Program-made: the position numbers and the translations under genes | The notes under the pieces: generated by a model | Database searches by the model: none | What the model was told of the DNA's origin: nothing | Seen by the model: only the letters and a program-made list of their open reading frames with translations | In this document: in pieces, positions 60,709 through 64,000 of the stretch | Position numbering within the stretch: the first letter of the stretch is position 1 | How the letters are laid out: every line of letters starts with the position of its first letter | Assembly: GCA_028023455.1 (NCBI GenBank) | Contig: JAQFVV010006305.1 | Span: 2,225,001-2,289,000 of the forward strand | Reading direction: 5' to 3' | DNA length: 64,000 nucleotides | Origin: Epiperipatus broadwayi | Lineage: Eukaryota > Onychophora > Udeonychophora > Euonychophora > Peripatidae

Positions 60709-63426
60709 TGTAACAGTCAGAATCGTCTATCTCGCTAACACATTGCAGAATTCAAACCCCAGACACGAAACTGAACATTCTAGGAAAGGTTGCCTTCTAG
60801 ACATACTAAGTTCGAATCTAAAGTCCAAATTTCACAGCGCCACCTACGTGATAACGCATCTGATGCTACTACTAGTATAACCTTTGACCGGTGCCTGGTG
60901 GTCAGGGAGAAACAAAAGACTCTATACTAAAAGAAGTTTGGGTGGCTAATTAACGTCTATGGATTTACAAAAGAAATGCAGAAAATATATATATAGAACG
61001 AGACAGTGATAGGAATCAAATAAAATAAGAGATCAAATTTAGTTTTAAATAATTTCACAAAATTTATTTATATAAATTATATATATAACACCACTGTCTG
61101 CTTATATGAGACAGGGACGCGTATTAAATAATTGTTGGCATTATATTCCAATAAATGACAAAAAGGTTTTAAAGCAAAGTGATATATTCTATTCCTCGGG
61201 CTAATAGCATTACGATAATGTGCTTGATGAGATAGGAACATGTGCGAGGTGCTTTGAGCAATTATACAAGTTTAAGAAAATATTTGAACATTAAGTGTTA
61301 TAAAATATTTATTGATTTCGAGAATAGCACGGACAAAAGCTTACTAAGCAACAAAGTGGGAATGTGATCAAGGCATTTATTTGATAATAATAATAATAAA
61401 GTTACATTGGGAGGTCAGTATTGCTGATAATGAATTTATTAAAGTTGGAAGGTGTGACACGTTTAAGTCACGGATGCTTTGTAAAAATAAATATAAAATA
61501 AAACAATATTGAATATCCGGAATGATTACGGAGGGCATCTCGCCGCTAACCCATAGGAAAGTATTTTATGAATAGCCGAAACTTAGCGACTGGGTGACGA
61601 TTGCATTTAATTCCCAGGTGTGTCATTTGTGGACACACTCTGCCTGGAAACCGCAAGAAGCGAAGAGAACGGCCTTGGCCGTGTAAAGAATCCTTGGAAA
61701 ATTTAAAACAAAGCGGTCTCAACAACCAATTCATTTACCAGCAATACGAGACTAGTGTATATAAAACATACTGAATGGGTTTTACTTGGATTAAGAGAAA
61801 TGCCCAATCAAATTCCCAGAAATTCATTTAAAAGGGTCCGCACATTCTCGACGTCAATGATGAACTTTGTAATTAAAGTAGAACACGGTAATTAAAATAG
61901 GAAAATGCATGCTTGCGGGTTTGAAAAGTAAGTATAGATTTATATACGCAATCATGCATTAGGGGACACATTTAATCATTGACCTCGCACATACTCTCAT
62001 ATTAGATTAAAATCAATAACATGTAGATTTTAAACTATGTGATTATATTATATATTAAAGAAAAGAATTGCCCTCGAACGAGTGATTTGCAAGATAATAA
62101 AATTGGAAATTATTTAGAAATTTAAAATATGCCTTCATAGCGGCATCTTATTTTCAACAAAAGGAATAATTCACTCGGTCAAAGACGATTCTGACACATT
62201 ATCATAATAAAATAACAGAAAGCTTAATAAATAGAAAATATTAACCCAAGGATAGAGAGCAAAAATGTTGATTATATTTAAAGAAGTACATAATGACGTT
62301 ATGTGAAATATAAGAAAACAATTTAAAATAGCTATAGCATGTTAGTTATCACAAGAGCTCTTGGGTTAATTTAGGGTTACCTCTGGAGAAGCATTTTAGG
62401 TAGATTGATGGTCGGCAGGTTTTTATATAAATTAACAGCAAAATCTGGAAATGTTCATATTTTTGGCAGCAGCAGCAGTTCCGGGGTTCCTTGGGTGATA
62501 GCTTCTGATGGTCTACGGCAGCATATGGCTATTCCGGAGAGAAATAGCCTTCTTGTGCTCTACTCTGTCATGTCAAAATTTACAAATTACTACAAATTTT
62601 GGTTAGAAACATTAGACCTCAGAATGATTTCTCTTAGAAACATTAGAATGCAGAACAAAAGAAAATCCTTCTTTTTATAGTAGACTTTAACAATAGAACT
62701 GCCCTGGAGCGTTACAAAAATATATCGGACTTATCAGCCGTAATTAAATCATCTGAATGTCTAAAGGAATTCAACATTAATTAATTTCTTTTGTTAATTT
62801 CCCTGTCGACATTCGAATTACAAACTAGATTTAATTAAAAATTCCTTTTACTAATTGAAAAAAATAAGTGGACATCTGCTGTTTTTAGATAAACTTATAT
62901 AACATTAACTAATTAAACTATTGTCCCTCATTTATTTTAACAGAAATATTTGGAATGACTTTTATTAAATTAAATGAAAACTACTTTACTTTTAAATTGC
63001 AATATTTGAATCTATTTACTAAACAAATATTTACTAAATGAATTTTATTTTAAATCAAAAATATATTACGACGGTAACATATTTTTGTAAATAGATTCAA
63101 ACAAAATAACTTTAACAATTTATAAATTTGATATGTTTTAAAAGTCATATCATAGTGTGTGCACAATTATGACCTATATAACCTACTTTTAAATAAATCT
63201 AAATTATGTGAACAAATACATAATCTATAATATTTTATTTATTTGGGAATGAGTTATATATATAATATGAGCATTGTGCTCGTGGTTTAAAATTAGGCGG
63301 GATTTTCGGTATATAAGCGTATTGCAGACACACTACGATAGATTGGGGTTCAAACTAAGGTATGAGGGTAGGAAATAGGTGAGAAAAGGTGAAACGAAGA
63401 TCTGCAAAGCAGACCTTACTGTTTCA
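60709..63426 (-). mobile_element. probable solo LTR related to the 13.5-kb element
   Basis: The minus-strand start at 63426 reads TGAAACAGTAAGG. It forms the same-length 37-nt hairpin as the 13529 LTR and is followed by a similar CACCTTTT stretch. The far end, 60709, is TGTAACAGTCAGAA, the inverse of the other LTR's end TTCTGACTGTTACA. The size, 2.7 kb, also fits. The middle is strongly diverged and could not be aligned by eye, and no target duplication is evident (ACTT versus ATTT). Family link fairly sure at the ends, solo-LTR status inferred. Small ORFs inside (61546-61734, 62405-62680) have no family features. Confidence 0.5.
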
Positions 63427-64000
63427 ATTTTGATGTTAATACTGGAGACCAAGATAATTTATGGAAATATTCCACGCATGAACTTGTGTGGAACAATTGC
63501 AGCAAAGAAAAAGTAGAAAGAAATATTACCTGAAAATTAGAATACCATTGGTTTGGAGGGAATCAAAAAACCATTATAATGATTTTTTTTTTTCTTTGAC
63601 TTGTCAATATCATACACATCATTCAAAATCATAAAAATAAATGGACATATCATGAACTAACTTTAGGAAAATGACTTTTTCTACACTCAGATTAAAATTT
63701 CTTATTTTGTTATTTACTAGAACTCAGAGGACAATCTTGTCTATCTGTCATCATACAAAATAACACAAATAGGATCAGAGATCGGAGGATCAGTAATAAT
63801 GATTTTATAAAAATATCATGAAGACCTCAACATTTTGATTAAAATGAACAGAGCATCTTCATCAGTGGCCTGAATTTGTCAAAGAAATCTTACGAATTGC
63901 TGGATTCTAGATAGCTAAAAACCTGTTCATTTAATGAAATTTATAATTTTTTTCTATTCTTAACCTTAATTATACATGAAAGTTTTATTGTTGTTGTTGT
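63427..64000. other. AT-rich stretch at window end
   Basis: No NELF-E 5' exon was found. Around 63810-63880, CCTCAACATTTTGATTAAAA then GCATCTTCATCAGTGGCC resembles a retroelement tail, compare about 2335-2360. The window ends in a TTG repeat. Confidence 0.45.

Noticed and set aside
60242-60880. 212-residue plus-strand ORF
   Set aside because: Antisense of the RTE-like LINE fragment for its first half and unrelated sequence after. Same pattern at 4665-4862.
62405-62680. 91-residue plus-strand ORF with a serine run
   Set aside because: Lies within the probable solo LTR on the opposite strand. No family features or splice partners were seen.
1-64000. CRISPR arrays, bacterial operons, rRNA genes
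   Set aside because: No regularly spaced repeats with unique spacers, no ribosome-binding-site linked ORF clusters and no rRNA-like stretches. The content is clearly animal nuclear DNA.

Overview
The window is AT-rich animal (metazoan) nuclear DNA. It contains parts of one split cellular gene and many transposable-element remains. The gene is NELF-E, the RNA-binding subunit of the negative elongation factor, read on the minus strand. Six exons with GT..AG borders can be joined in frame from 54154 down to a stop codon at 25381. The first exon or exons were not found and probably lie beyond 64 kb. An animal host follows from NELF-E with long introns together with Penelope-like, RTE-like, Ty3/gypsy and hAT elements. 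The mix fits an invertebrate, perhaps an arthropod, but the species cannot be named from sequence alone.

Region 1-25 kb, downstream of the gene. It has a retroposed tRNA-like SINE with an 11-bp target duplication (3968-4100), an RTE-like LINE 3' end (4632-5032), an old repeat family interrupted by a 194-bp insertion (5635-6490), and a gypsy reverse transcriptase relic (8390-8830). Further on are a MITE with 8-bp target duplications (10092-10360), a LINE tail (10450-11440) and a Penelope GIY-YIG relic (12950-13310). The largest item is a 7-kb Ty3/gypsy element with 2.5-kb LTRs, a TAGT target duplication and a single gag-integrase fusion ORF (13525-20568).

Region 25-54 kb, the NELF-E exons and introns. 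The terminal intron carries a near-perfect 490-bp palindrome (25569-26058) about 115 bp upstream of the last exon, and two decayed hAT elements (30202-30770, 31508-32201). Intron 32817-43228 holds an 8.4-kb degenerate gypsy element with both LTRs (33258-41680), transcribed in the same direction as NELF-E.

Region 54-64 kb, upstream. It has an inverted dimer of Penelope-like fragments with tRNA-like tails (56404-58312), a GC-richer block with three copies of a CTCF-like motif (59241-59410), a second RTE-like 3' end (60256-60545) and a probable minus-strand solo LTR related to the 13.5-kb element (60709-63426).

No complete autonomous mobile element, CRISPR array, rRNA or bacterial-type gene was seen. 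The signals most worth a second look are the long palindrome beside the NELF-E terminal exon, a 37-nt hairpin at the LTR start that appears to covary between two family members, foldback repeats that look derived from Penelope termini, and the tRNA-like modules in the Penelope tails. I did not find a clear new multi-gene system.
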